DNA of 64,000 bases from Spiribacter sp. 1M189 (GTDB lineage Bacteria > Pseudomonadota > Gammaproteobacteria > Nitrococcales > Nitrococcaceae). The stretch spans positions 930,001-994,000 of the forward strand of contig NZ_JBAKFF010000001.1 in NCBI RefSeq assembly GCF_040838345.1, written 5' to 3'. Both the position numbers and the translations under genes were made by a program. Position 1 is the first letter of the stretch, and each line of letters opens with the position of its first letter. Under the pieces are notes generated by a model that saw only the letters and a list, made by a program, of their open reading frames with translations, was not told where the DNA came from and did not search any database. Positions 45,637 through 54,650 of the stretch are shown one piece after another.

Positions 45637-45711
45637 TCCCCGGTAGCTCAGCGGTAGAGCGAGTGACTGTTAATCACTGGGTCGGCGGTTCGAATCCGTC
45701 CCGGGGAGCCA
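45637..45711 (+). tRNA. tRNA-Asn (anticodon GTT)
   Basis: The 75-nt cloverleaf has acceptor TCCCCGG/CCGGGGA, discriminator G and encoded CCA. The anticodon stem AGTGA/TCACT encloses CTGTTAA, giving GTT. The D-loop and T-arm (GGTTCGAATCC) are normal. Confidence 0.97.
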
Positions 45712-45738
45712 CTCATCCGTCGATCCCCCACCTCAGCC

Positions 45739-46308
45739 CTACGGCACCACCCACCGACCGGCCCAACCATCCGATCGCTCGAATCTGGCGCGGCGATGAT
45801 CGCGGCCCAGATGAAGAATGTCCATCTCTTGGAGCCTGATCTCAAGGACAGCAAATGCGTCCGGCTCAGGCCATTTCCGGTAGGCAAGCGCGTCATCAAG
45901 GACATTACCCGGCGCCGGATCGCGGCCATAGCAATCCCGGGCATGATCCGGGAGGCGCCCCCAGACCGCCCGGACAGACTCGCCCGAGAGGACCGATACA
46001 TCCCCCTGTAGCCGAATCTGCAGATGGGCTGCGGAATCCCAGAAATGCACGCCGGCGACCGGGTTCGCCTGCACTTCCTTTACCTTGTCCGAGTGCCGGT
46101 CCGTGTAGATCCTCAGACAGGCGTCCGTGCGGTCCGCGGCGCGCAGCACGACGGTACGCGCCTGCGGCCTGCCGCTCGCGTCCACCGTAACGAGCGTGGG
46201 ATGACGCCCCGCAGCGCGACGATCCGCCACCCCGCGCCCGAGGCGCTTCCAGGCCTGATCATGCAGCCCCGGCAGCGACGTCGCCCAGTTGTGCGATTCG
46301 GGGTTCAC
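45739..46308 (-). CDS. Pyridoxamine 5'-phosphate oxidase-like flavin-binding protein
   Basis: The 189-residue protein has a split-barrel FMN-binding pattern: HPTLVTVDASGRPQARTVVLR, IYTDRHSDKVKEVQANP and HFWDSAAHLQIRLQGD. It also ends like PNPOx proteins (FAVLEIRLQEMDILHL). It is shorter than PdxH (about 215) and lacks its C-terminal signature, so it is called PNPOx-like rather than pdxH. The start is GTG 46308, two bases after the potD-type stop, so it is the last gene of the polyamine transporter operon. Confidence 0.8.
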   Translation of the reverse strand: MNPESHNWATSLPGLHDQAWKRLGRGVADRRAAGRHPTLVTVDASGRPQARTVVLRAADRTDACLRIYTDRHSDKVKEVQANPVAGVHFWDSAAHLQIRLQGDVSVLSGESVRAVWGRLPDHARDCYGRDPAPGNVLDDALAYRKWPEPDAFAVLEIRLQEMDILHLGRDHRRARFERSDGWAGRWVVP

Positions 46309-46310
46309 CG

Positions 46311-47384
46311 CTACCGCGACTCCACCTCACGCCAGACCTGCTGCAGGAACTGCAGGTCGTCTCCCTTCAGGCTCGGTATGAAGGTGAGCGATTCCATCTC
46401 GGCATCGGTCGGAGTGATCGGCGGCTGCTGCAGGACCTCGTCGAGCATGGGCAGAGCGGACGCGTTGGGGCTCGAGTAGTAGTTCCAGTTCGACAGCTGA
46501 GCACCTACCTCCGCACGCAGGATATAGTCGATGAATGCGTGCGCCAGGGCCGGATTGGGGGCCTCGGCGGGGATCATCATATTGTCCACCCAGACCTCGG
46601 CGCCCTCTTCCGGGATGACGTATTCGATGTTCTCGAACCCCTCGGGATCCTCCGACTTGAAGAACAGGTAATCACCGTTGAAGGTCATCCCCGCGGCCAC
46701 GGAGCCCCGGACGAGCTGCTGGAGTACCGGTGTCCCCTGGATGAAACCGGCGAAGTTGTCCCGCTGTTTGGTCTCGAGCACCAGGCGTGCCGCCTCCTCC
46801 AGTGCGTCCCGACCGGTGCAGTCGTAGCCATGGCCCAGCCAGGCACAGGCCGCACCGAGGGTGACCTGGGCGTCCTCGGGCAGCGCAAACGGCGCATCCG
46901 GGTTGACTTCGGGGTCAAACAGGACCGACCAGCTGGCCGGCACATCGCCGAGCGCATCACGGTCATATACCAGCCCGGTCGTGCCCCACTGGTACGCCAC
47001 GGAATACTGGTTGCCCGGATCGAAATCCGGATCGATGAACGTCCCCATGAGGTTATCGAGATTGTCGAGGCGCTCATGATCCAGCGGCTGGACCAGGCCG
47101 CTCTCCACGAGACGGGGCACATAGTAATTCGACGGCACGACGATGTCGTACTGGCTGACGCCACCGGCCTGCAGCTTGGCAAACATCTCGCCGTTGGAAT
47201 TGAAGTAGTTCTCCACCACCTCAACGCCGTATTCGTCCTCGAAACCCTCGATGATCGCCGGGTCCATGTACTGCGACCAGTTGAAAAGCGACAGGGTCTC
47301 CCCCTCGAACTGGGCTGCGGCCTGCCCGGCCCCGACAGCGAGTGCGAGCGCGATTGCCGGTACCCCGATCCTGCGATGCGTCAT
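46311..47384 (-). CDS. potD: Polyamine ABC transporter periplasmic binding protein
   Basis: The 357-residue protein has a signal peptide ending near AGQAAAQ and PotD-type segments: LSLFNWSQYMDPAIIEGFE, YDIVVPSNYYVPRLVESGLVQ, YSVAYQWGTTGLVYD and FIDYILRAEVGAQLSNW. It should bind spermidine or putrescine in the periplasm for the PotABC importer encoded upstream in the same operon. ATG overlaps the permease stop as ATGA. Confidence 0.9.
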   Translation of the reverse strand: MTHRRIGVPAIALALAVGAGQAAAQFEGETLSLFNWSQYMDPAIIEGFEDEYGVEVVENYFNSNGEMFAKLQAGGVSQYDIVVPSNYYVPRLVESGLVQPLDHERLDNLDNLMGTFIDPDFDPGNQYSVAYQWGTTGLVYDRDALGDVPASWSVLFDPEVNPDAPFALPEDAQVTLGAACAWLGHGYDCTGRDALEEAARLVLETKQRDNFAGFIQGTPVLQQLVRGSVAAGMTFNGDYLFFKSEDPEGFENIEYVIPEEGAEVWVDNMMIPAEAPNPALAHAFIDYILRAEVGAQLSNWNYYSSPNASALPMLDEVLQQPPITPTDAEMESLTFIPSLKGDDLQFLQQVWREVESR

Positions 47385-48208
47385 GCCTTTGTTCCCCCTT
47401 TGGATTGTTTTCCCCCGGATGCCCCGTGCTGGGCCAGCAGGCTGAAAAGTGCCACCACGAAAACGCTGCCGATCATCAGCGTGGCGATGGCGTTCACCTC
47501 GGGGGTGACGCCCTTCTTGATGGCACTCCAGATATAGATGGGCAGTGTGGTGCTCTGCGGGCCCGCGGTAAAGAAGCTGATGACGAAATCATCGATGGAC
47601 AGCGTCAGCGCCAGCAGAAAACTCGACAGGATCGCCGGACGCAGCACCGGCAGCAGAAAGAACCGGGCCCGCTGCCACGGCCCTGCGTAGAGATCGTGAC
47701 AGGCCTCGAACAGCTGCGGATCCAGCGACAGCAGACGCGCATTGACCAGCAAAGCCACAAACGGCACCTGGAAAGTGACATGGGCGATCACCATGGTGCC
47801 CAGACCCGGCGAGAGAATGCCGAGTCGTTCATTGATGGCGACGAAAAAGGTCATCTCGGCAATGCCGAAGACGATATCCGGCATGATCACCGGCAGGTAG
47901 ATGAGCCAGATCAGCCAGCTCAACCGACCGAGCCGGTAGCGATAGAATCCATATCCGAGCAGACCGCCAATCAGCACGGCGATGAGCGTCGAGACCAGCG
48001 CCAGCACCACCGTGTTCGTCAATGCCGAGACGATGGCCTCGTTGCGGAAAAGCCGCTCGTACCACTGCAGCGAGAAGCCGGCAAAGCGCGCCGACGAATT
48101 GATGCTGTTGAACGAGAAGAAGACCACCACCGCGAGCGGCGCATACAGGAACACCAGCAGCACGATCCAGAAGGCCCGCAGGGCATACTCGAGGCCACCC
48201 CGCCTCAC
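47381..48208 (-). CDS. potC: Polyamine ABC transporter permease PotC
   Basis: The 275-residue protein has six membrane segments and the ABC-permease EAA loop (FEACHDLYAGPWQRARFFLLP). It opens with FLYAPLAVVVFFSFN and has LTLSIDDFVISFFTAGPQ, both characteristic of PotC. The start is GTG 48208, overlapping the potB stop as GTGA. Confidence 0.93.
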   Translation of the reverse strand: MRRGGLEYALRAFWIVLLVFLYAPLAVVVFFSFNSINSSARFAGFSLQWYERLFRNEAIVSALTNTVVLALVSTLIAVLIGGLLGYGFYRYRLGRLSWLIWLIYLPVIMPDIVFGIAEMTFFVAINERLGILSPGLGTMVIAHVTFQVPFVALLVNARLLSLDPQLFEACHDLYAGPWQRARFFLLPVLRPAILSSFLLALTLSIDDFVISFFTAGPQSTTLPIYIWSAIKKGVTPEVNAIATLMIGSVFVVALFSLLAQHGASGGKQSKGGTKA

Positions 48209-49095
48209 AGCACGACCTCTCGATCACCGCCCAGGCGCCGGCCGAGATCCCGCAGGACCTTCAGGCCGATGAGCGTCACCGCGATCATGATGATGGCGCC
48301 GGCAGCCCCCAGCGGCCAGTTGCTCGCCTGGGCGAACTGCCGGGCCACGAGGTTGCCGATCATGGTTGCCTTGCCGCCACCGAGGAGTTCGGTGACGACA
48401 TACATCCCGAATGCCGGGATCGCCACCAGCACGGTGCCGGCCATCAACCCGGGCAGCGTCTGCGGGAAGACCGCATGGCGAAACACCGCCACCGGGCTGG
48501 CGAACAGGTCCTTTGCCGCCTCCACCTGCTCGGTGTCCAGGCGCTCGAAGGCGGCATAGAGCGGCAGCACCATGAACGGGAGAAAATTGTAGACGAGCCC
48601 GACGATGACGGCGAACTGCGAGGGGAAGAGGCCCATCTGCGGCGCCGTGAGACCGAGCAGCGCGGCGAAATCGGACACCGGTGTTCCGGGTGCGAAGATA
48701 TTCATCCAGCCCACCGAACGGATCACCTGATTGGTCCAGGACGGCACCACGATGACCAGCAACATCAACGGCCGCCAGCGGGCCGGTCGGGTGCTGATGT
48801 AGTAGGCCGCGGGATAGGCCAGGAGAATGACCAGTGCGGTGGCGAGCAGCGTCTGCCAGACGGACCGGATCAGCGTATAGAGATTACCCGGGCTCCAGCC
48901 CAGAAAACCGAATCCGGCAAGCTCGCGGAACGATTGCAGGCTGAGCGGCAGTGTCGGCAATCCATAGGGACCATTGGTGAGAAACGCCATGCCCACCAGA
49001 TAGGCACTGGGCAGTACCAGAAACACCAGAATGCAAAGGGCGCCCGGGGCAATGGTGATGAGCATATGAGCGGTTTCGCGGCGCAAAGCGGACAA
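48205..49095 (-). CDS. potB: Polyamine ABC transporter permease PotB
   Basis: The 296-residue protein has six membrane segments, PSWTNQVIRSVGWMNIFAPG and the EAA loop (VEAAKDLFASPVAVFRHAVFP in outline) as in PotB/PotH. A TTG start at 49095 lies nine bases after GAGG, which itself overlaps the potA stop; ATG 49065 is an alternative without such a site. Confidence 0.92.
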   Translation of the reverse strand: MSALRRETAHMLITIAPGALCILVFLVLPSAYLVGMAFLTNGPYGLPTLPLSLQSFRELAGFGFLGWSPGNLYTLIRSVWQTLLATALVILLAYPAAYYISTRPARWRPLMLLVIVVPSWTNQVIRSVGWMNIFAPGTPVSDFAALLGLTAPQMGLFPSQFAVIVGLVYNFLPFMVLPLYAAFERLDTEQVEAAKDLFASPVAVFRHAVFPQTLPGLMAGTVLVAIPAFGMYVVTELLGGGKATMIGNLVARQFAQASNWPLGAAGAIIMIAVTLIGLKVLRDLGRRLGGDREVVL

Positions 49096-49106
49096 TCTGA
49101 CCAGCC

Positions 49107-50171
49107 TCAGCCCGCGAGGGTTGCCGTGCCGCGATCGGAGACGCCGACCTCGACCGTATCACCGACTTCATGGGCACGCTGGCCCCGATTTGCGCAGCTG
49201 GCCATGAGCTGGACCTCGCCACAGTCGAGTCGGTAATCCGTTGTCCCCCCTCGATAGAGCCGCTCACGGACCCGGGCGGTGAACCGATTCGGCGATTGTG
49301 CCGCCTCGCTATCCAGGCGGATGGCTTCCGGTCGCAGCAGCAGGTGGCTGCCCGCGCCAAAATCACCATCCAGGCGCCCGATGGCCGTATCGACGCCCGC
49401 GGCGTCGCGCTGACGGATGGGGACAAAGTTCTCATGGCCCATGAACCGGGCGACGAACAGATCCGCCGGCGCCTCGTAGACGCCCTGTGGCGTGTCCACC
49501 TGCGCGATGCGCCCGGCGTTGAGCACGGCAATGCGATCGCTCATGACCATGGCCTCCTCCTGGTCATGGGTCACAAAAACGAACGTCATGCCCAGTCGCC
49601 GTTGCAGGCGCTTGAGCTCGAGCTGCAGATGGGCACGGAGGCCTGCATCGAGGGCTGACAGCGGCTCATCGAGCAGCAGCACATCGGGTTCGTTGACGAG
49701 GGCCCGCGCAAGAGCGACGCGCTGACGCTGACCACCCGAGAGCTGGGCGACATCGCGCTCCAGGAGCGCCCCGATCCCCGTCAGCTCGGCGATCGCCTGC
49801 GAACGCTCGGCGATCTCTGCGCCGGGCACGCCCTGCATCTCCAGTCCGAACCCGATGTTCTGGCGCACATTCCGATGGGGAAACAGCGCGTACGACTGAA
49901 AAACGGTGTTGACGCTTCGACGATGGGGTGGGACGCCGGCCATCGACCAGCCACCAATCTCGATTCGACCGGTGTCCGGCTGCTCCAGGCCGGCGAGCAC
50001 CCGCAACAGCGTCGTCTTCCCGCAGCCCGAGGGGCCGAGCAGCGTGAAGAACTCCCCCGCCTCGACGTCGAGGGTGACGGCATCCAGCGCCGGCACACCG
50101 CGCTCAAAGCTTTTGGTAACAGCCTCGATCCGAATGGAAGAGGCCGTCCGCGCCAATGCATGACCGGTCAT
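49107..50171 (-). CDS. potA: Polyamine ABC transporter ATP-binding protein PotA
   Basis: The 354-residue ATPase has Walker A GPSGCGKTTLLR, Q-loop TVFQSYALFPH, signature LSGGQRQRVALARAL, Walker B VLLLDEPLSALD and His-switch VTHDQEEAM, then a C-terminal TOBE/OB domain (GHENFVPIRQRD). ATG 50171 follows GGAGG by eight bases; two upstream Met codons are too close to that site. It is the first gene of potA-potB-potC-potD plus the PNPOx-like gene. Confidence 0.94.
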   Translation of the reverse strand: MTGHALARTASSIRIEAVTKSFERGVPALDAVTLDVEAGEFFTLLGPSGCGKTTLLRVLAGLEQPDTGRIEIGGWSMAGVPPHRRSVNTVFQSYALFPHRNVRQNIGFGLEMQGVPGAEIAERSQAIAELTGIGALLERDVAQLSGGQRQRVALARALVNEPDVLLLDEPLSALDAGLRAHLQLELKRLQRRLGMTFVFVTHDQEEAMVMSDRIAVLNAGRIAQVDTPQGVYEAPADLFVARFMGHENFVPIRQRDAAGVDTAIGRLDGDFGAGSHLLLRPEAIRLDSEAAQSPNRFTARVRERLYRGGTTDYRLDCGEVQLMASCANRGQRAHEVGDTVEVGVSDRGTATLAG

Positions 50172-50250
50172 GCGCATCGCCTCCCGGCGGTGGTGCATGT
50201 ATTAGCCGGCCAGTATACCGAAAGACGGGAAGCATTGGCGTTCGCGGGAC

Positions 50251-50715
50251 TTATCCGCCGAGATCCCCGCGAACCTCGGTCTGATAGCTCCACATATGCC
50301 GCATCAACCGCTGCATGAGCGCATCACGCTGCTCCAGATGCCGTAAGCGCTGGGCCTCGCTGAGGTTGGCAGCGGGCTCGGGCAGGTTATCCAGCCGGGT
50401 CATTGCCTGGTCAAGTTGCTGGCGATACCGATTGAGCAGGCGCTCCCGCTCGGCACTGTCCTCGGTCTGGTGCAGGCGGTCGCGCAGGCGATCCATGTCA
50501 TGTAGACGATCCTGATCCATGAGTCGGTCGCGATCGCCCGTGCCGTCCGCCTGGTGCTCGCGCAGGCGGTCACGATCGGTATCTCCGGCTCCATCGCTAC
50601 CGCTGCTACCGCCCTTCCCCTGCGCATTGGCTATGGCCGGGAGCCCGGCCTGACTGCCGAGCATGAGCATCGTAAGTCCGGCGAGGACCCGCCGGCGGCT
50701 TTGTCGCGTCGTCAT
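50251..50715 (-). CDS. Exported low-complexity Asp/Arg-rich protein of unknown function
   Basis: The 154-residue protein has an N-terminal export signal with RQSRRRVLAG before a hydrophobic stretch ending AIANAQG (Sec, or possibly Tat because of the paired Arg). The middle part is a low-complexity run of Asp-Arg-Leu units (DRDRLREHQ, DRDRLMDQDRLHDMDRLRDR), followed by a helical Arg/Gln-rich end (residues 85-154). A periplasmic helical or coiled-coil protein is likely. I recognise no family. It lies between potA and the ArsR gene with its own ribosome-binding site (AGGAGGG). Confidence 0.6.
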   Translation of the reverse strand: MTTRQSRRRVLAGLTMLMLGSQAGLPAIANAQGKGGSSGSDGAGDTDRDRLREHQADGTGDRDRLMDQDRLHDMDRLRDRLHQTEDSAERERLLNRYRQQLDQAMTRLDNLPEPAANLSEAQRLRHLEQRDALMQRLMRHMWSYQTEVRGDLGG

Positions 50716-50794
50716 GGGAACGCCCTCCTAAAGCGTGGAAAGAGGGCTTCAGCGTGCATCAGGCCAGGACAGCACTGGAATCGGAAGATAGCGC

Positions 50795-51130
50795 TTACGT
50801 CTGGGGGAGAAGGGACTGTTCATGCTGCAGCCGTTTGCGGGCACCGGAGCAGACGATATCGCAGAGCTCAAAGATAAAAGGCGCGGTGATGCCGAAATAG
50901 GCGCGATTACCCTCCTGCCGCCGCCCGACCAGGCCATTGGCGCGCAGGAGGCCGAGATGCTTGGAGACGTTGGAAGGGCTCGCACCCGTCAGTTCCGCGA
51001 TTTCGCCGACGGTATGTTCGCCGGTCTGCAGGCAGTGCAGTATCCGCAGCCGCTGGGCATCGCTCAGCACACGGAAATACTGCGCGATGAGCTCCATCGA
51101 TTCCGGTGTTTGATGCTCGCTGCCAGCCAT
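50795..51130 (-). CDS. ArsR-family transcriptional regulator with Cys in helix 2 and near the C-terminus
   Basis: The 111-residue winged-helix protein has SDAQRLRILHCLQTGEHTVGE and TGASPSNVSKHLGLLRANGLV (recognition helix), each named in part, then a wing with RRQEGNRAYFGI. Cys33 (RILHC) and Cys90/Cys94 (ELCDIVC) are placed much like the reactive pair of persulfide sensors BigR/SqrR/YgaV; the ArsR metal motif ELCVCD is absent. It is divergent from the RND operon across an AT-rich palindrome and probably represses it. ATG 51130 follows GGAGGG. Confidence 0.85.
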   Translation of the reverse strand: MAGSEHQTPESMELIAQYFRVLSDAQRLRILHCLQTGEHTVGEIAELTGASPSNVSKHLGLLRANGLVGRRQEGNRAYFGITAPFIFELCDIVCSGARKRLQHEQSLLPQT

Positions 51131-51198
51131 GACCGCCCTCCTGCGCCTGCATAACGCTAACGTCAGGGTTGCAAGCATAAACGAAAAACGTACTGTTT

Positions 51199-51224
51199 AC
51201 TATATGACTATATAGGAATATAGT
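51199..51224. promoter_or_regulatory. AT-rich palindrome, candidate operator between arsR-type gene and RND operon
   Basis: ACTATAT and ATATAGT are inverted around GACTATATAGGA, itself containing CTATATAG. The 26-base element is 69 bases before the arsR-type start and 29 bases before the RND start, where a divergent operator would lie. Confidence 0.55.
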
Positions 51225-51252
51225 GAAACGCTCACTTGGGTCAGGAGACGAC

Positions 51253-53853
51253 ATGGGTCGCCGTATCGCCAGTCTCGCCATGGATCACCCCCGGATCGTC
51301 TTCCTGGGGACATTGCTGCTCACCCTGCTGGGTACGGCCCTGATCCCCCTCATACAGATCGATACCGACCCGGAGAACATGCTGCCCGCGGATCAGGAAG
51401 ACCGCGTGCGGCACAACGCCATCAAAGAGCAGTTCAATCTGCATGACATGATCGTCGTCGGTGTCGTCAACGAATCCGGGGACGAGGGTGTGTTCAACCC
51501 GCGCTCGCTTGGCGCGATTCATTCGCTGAGCAAGGAGATTGCCGAGATCGACGGCGTCATCCGGCGCGATCTGCTGTCCCTGGCGACGGTGGACAATATC
51601 GAACAGGCCGGCCCCGGCACCATCCGCTTTGAGTGGATGATGAACACGCCGCCGGAGACCGAGACCGAAGCCCGGGCGATCCGTGATGCCACCCTTGACC
51701 TACCCCTCTTCCGCGACACGCTGATCTCCGGAGATGGCGAAGCAACGGCGATCTACGTCCCCATTGAGGCGAAGGACCAGAGCCATCGCATCGCCGGCGA
51801 GATTGAAGATCTGATCGCCGGACTCGACACCAATGATGAATTCCATATCACCGGCTTGCCGGTGGCGGAAGACACCTTCGGCGTCGAGATGTTCATCCAG
51901 ATGGCCATTTCCGCGCCCCTTGCGGCGCTGGTCATCTTTGCCCTGATGTGGTGGTTCTTCCGCTCGGTGACGCTGGTCGTGGCGCCCATGCTGATGGCCT
52001 TCGCGGTGGTGCTGACCACCATGGGAGCGCTCATCGGGATGGGCTTCACCGTCCATATCATGAGCTCAATGATCCCCATCTTTCTGATGCCCATCGCCGT
52101 GGTGGATTCGGTCCACATCATCTCGGAGTTCGCCGACCGCTACCGCCCGGAGCGTGGCGCGAGGGAGACCATGGCCGAGGTGATGGACCATCTGTTCACG
52201 CCCATGCTCTACACCTCGATCACCTCCGGCATCGGCTTCGCGTCGCTCGCCTTCACCCCGATTCCACCGGTACAGGTCTTCGGCCTGTTCGTCGGGGCCG
52301 GCATCGTGCTGGCGTTCATCCTCACGGTGATTTTCATCCCGGCCTACGCGGTGCGTCTCAAGCCAGAGCGGCTGGAGGCCCTGCGTGCCGCGGGCAGCCG
52401 CCGCCCCCCGGATGACACCCCCCTCGCCCGTGGGCTGACGCGCCTGGGAGGCTTTGCCGTCGGCCGGGCGAATCTGGTGGTCAGCATCTTCGCCATCGCA
52501 CTGGTCATCGGCGGTTATGGCATCAGCCAGATCACGGTGAACGACAACCCCGTGCGCTGGTTCCAGTCGGACCATCGCATCCGGGTCGCCGATCGCGTGC
52601 TCAACGAGCATTTCGCCGGCACTTACAGCGCCTATCTCCGACTCGAATCGGCGCAGGCAGAGGACGCTCCGCAACGCTTTCGGACGCAGTCCCGGCAGAT
52701 CATCGATCAGGCCCGCGCCGACGGCGCGCGGATAGGCGATACCTGGACGCAGCTGCGGGAACAGGCGGCACGCGATGCCGACGGCTTCCGTGCGCTGCTC
52801 GAGACGCTGAGCCTGGAGGTCGAGGATCAGCTGTTCACCGCGGACGATGCCGCCTATCCGTGGTGGGAGGAACTTCTCACGCTGATCGATGAGACCCGGG
52901 GCGAGCTCAACACCTTCCAGCGCCCCGAGATGCTGCGCTACATCGCCGATTTCCAGGCCGCCCTGGCGGAGAGCCCGGAAGTCGGCAAGGTCAATACCGT
53001 CTCGGACCTTGTCCGCACGGTCTATCGCGAGCTGCGCAGCGGCGACGCCGGGGACTATCGCATCCCGGATTCCCGGCAGGCGGTGGCGCAGACCATCCTC
53101 AGCTTCCAGGGCTCGCATCGCCCCCATGACCTCTGGCGAATGGTCACCCCGGATTATCAGGCGGCCAACCTCTGGCTTCAGCTCTCCAGCGGTGACAACC
53201 AGGACATGCAGGCAGTGATCGACCGAGCCAATACGTATGTCGAGCGTAACCCGCTGCCGGAGGGCGTGAGCATGAGCTGGGGCGGGCTCAACTACATCAA
53301 CGTGGTCTGGCAGGACGCCATGGTCAAGGGCATGGCGCAGAGTCTGGCCATTGCCTGGGTGATGGTGGCGCTGATGATGCTGGTGCTGTTCCGCTCGGTC
53401 GTCTTCGGACTGCTGGCCATGGTGCCGCTCACCGTAAGCATCGCGCTGATCTACGGCGTGGTCGGCCTGATCGGCAAGTACTACGACATGCCCATCGCGG
53501 TGCTGTCCTCGCTCACCCTCGGCCTGTCCGTGGACTTTGCCATCCATTTCATCGAGCGCAGCCGCGAGAACTATCGGCGCACGGGGAACTTCGCCGAGAG
53601 CATGCGTCTGATGTTCAAGGAGCCGGCGCGGGCCATCAGCCGCAACGCCATCGTCATTGCGGTCGGCTTCCTGCCGCTGCTGGCCGCACCGCTGGTGCCC
53701 TACAACACGGTGGGGATTTTCCTGGCCAGCATCATGGCGGCGTCGGCCATCGCATCGGTGGTTCTGCTGCCCGCCATCATGAAACTCGGTCAACGCCGGA
53801 TCATGCCCGACCGGACCACCGCATCCACGCAATCCACTGGAGAGGCGTCATGA
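51253..53853 (+). CDS. RND-superfamily (MMPL/HpnN-like) inner-membrane transporter
   Basis: The 866-residue protein has twelve membrane segments in two sets of six with two large periplasmic loops (about 45-215 and 445-690). Repeated RND features are IPIFLMPIAVVDSVHIISEF in the first half and SSLTLGLSVDFAIHFIERSR in the second, each with the acidic TM4-type residue. It belongs to the MMPL/patched-like branch that moves lipids or hydrophobic compounds. ATG 51253 follows CAGGAG. It overlaps the LolA-like gene as ATGA, and the beta-barrel gene follows. Confidence 0.88.
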   Translation: MGRRIASLAMDHPRIVFLGTLLLTLLGTALIPLIQIDTDPENMLPADQEDRVRHNAIKEQFNLHDMIVVGVVNESGDEGVFNPRSLGAIHSLSKEIAEIDGVIRRDLLSLATVDNIEQAGPGTIRFEWMMNTPPETETEARAIRDATLDLPLFRDTLISGDGEATAIYVPIEAKDQSHRIAGEIEDLIAGLDTNDEFHITGLPVAEDTFGVEMFIQMAISAPLAALVIFALMWWFFRSVTLVVAPMLMAFAVVLTTMGALIGMGFTVHIMSSMIPIFLMPIAVVDSVHIISEFADRYRPERGARETMAEVMDHLFTPMLYTSITSGIGFASLAFTPIPPVQVFGLFVGAGIVLAFILTVIFIPAYAVRLKPERLEALRAAGSRRPPDDTPLARGLTRLGGFAVGRANLVVSIFAIALVIGGYGISQITVNDNPVRWFQSDHRIRVADRVLNEHFAGTYSAYLRLESAQAEDAPQRFRTQSRQIIDQARADGARIGDTWTQLREQAARDADGFRALLETLSLEVEDQLFTADDAAYPWWEELLTLIDETRGELNTFQRPEMLRYIADFQAALAESPEVGKVNTVSDLVRTVYRELRSGDAGDYRIPDSRQAVAQTILSFQGSHRPHDLWRMVTPDYQAANLWLQLSSGDNQDMQAVIDRANTYVERNPLPEGVSMSWGGLNYINVVWQDAMVKGMAQSLAIAWVMVALMMLVLFRSVVFGLLAMVPLTVSIALIYGVVGLIGKYYDMPIAVLSSLTLGLSVDFAIHFIERSRENYRRTGNFAESMRLMFKEPARAISRNAIVIAVGFLPLLAAPLVPYNTVGIFLASIMAASAIASVVLLPAIMKLGQRRIMPDRTTASTQSTGEAS

Positions 53854-54647
53854 AACATTTTCTGCCCCTGACCTGGCTGGTCGTCGCCGGCCTCGTGGCA
53901 GGCACGGCAAGTGCCCAGATGACTGACCCGGAACAGATCGTCGAGGAGGCGAACATCGCCTCCTACTACGCCGGCGACGATGGTCGTTCCGCCGCTCGCA
54001 TGCTGATCGTCGATGGCAACGACAACCGGCAGCGCCGGCAATTCACCCTGCTCCGCAAGGACGTAGTCGAAGGCGGTGATCAACGCTATCTGGTGGTCTT
54101 CAGCCGACCGGCGGATATCCGAGGCACGGTCTTTCGGGTGGAGAAGCATGTTGGCGAGTCCGATGACCGCTGGCTCTACCTGCCGGCACTGGATCTGGTC
54201 AAGCGCATTGCCGCCGGCGACAAGCGGACGAGCTTCGTCGGCTCGCACTTCTTCTATGAGGATATCTCCGGCCGGGGTACCGAGGAGGATGAACACACCC
54301 TGATCGATACGACGGACGAGTATTACGTCATCGAGAGCACGCCGAAGGATCCGGATCAGGTGGAATTCGCCCGCTACCGGACCTGGATCGACCGGGAAAC
54401 GATGCTGCCCATGCGCACGGAGTACCAGCGCGATGCCGGCGAGGTGTATCGCCGCATGGAGGTCACCGAGGTGGAAACCATCGACGGCTACCCGACCGGG
54501 ACCGAGGTGCGCATGGAAGACCTGGATTCCGGCGGCTACACCGTCACCCAGTTCCGGTTCTCGGAATACGATGTCGGCCTGCCGGACCGCATCTTCAGCG
54601 AGCGCTCGCTGCGCAACCCGCCGCGGGACTGGCTGCGCCGGGACTGA
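53850..54647 (+). CDS. Periplasmic LolA-like lipoprotein-sorting-type protein
   Basis: The 265-residue protein has a signal peptide (cleavage near GTASAQ). A LolA/LppX-like half-barrel pattern follows: RMLIVDGNDNRQRRQFTLL, LVVFSRPADIRGTVFRVEK, DDRWLYLPALDLVKRIAAGD and MPMRTEYQRDAGEVYRRMEV. This is the family regularly coded next to MMPL-type RND genes. It probably ferries a lipid across the periplasm between the pump and the barrel. Confidence 0.87.
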   Translation: MKHFLPLTWLVVAGLVAGTASAQMTDPEQIVEEANIASYYAGDDGRSAARMLIVDGNDNRQRRQFTLLRKDVVEGGDQRYLVVFSRPADIRGTVFRVEKHVGESDDRWLYLPALDLVKRIAAGDKRTSFVGSHFFYEDISGRGTEEDEHTLIDTTDEYYVIESTPKDPDQVEFARYRTWIDRETMLPMRTEYQRDAGEVYRRMEVTEVETIDGYPTGTEVRMEDLDSGGYTVTQFRFSEYDVGLPDRIFSERSLRNPPRDWLRRD

Positions 54648-54650
54648 GCC

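Noticed and set aside
45739-46308. pdxH (pyridoxine phosphate oxidase)
   Set aside because: Too short and without the PdxH C-terminal signature; kept only as PNPOx-like.
52066-53832. 588-codon open frame on the minus strand opposite the RND transporter gene
   Set aside because: It is the mirror of a well-supported RND gene in high-GC DNA; the translation is rich in His/Arg/Gly and has no domain-like pattern.
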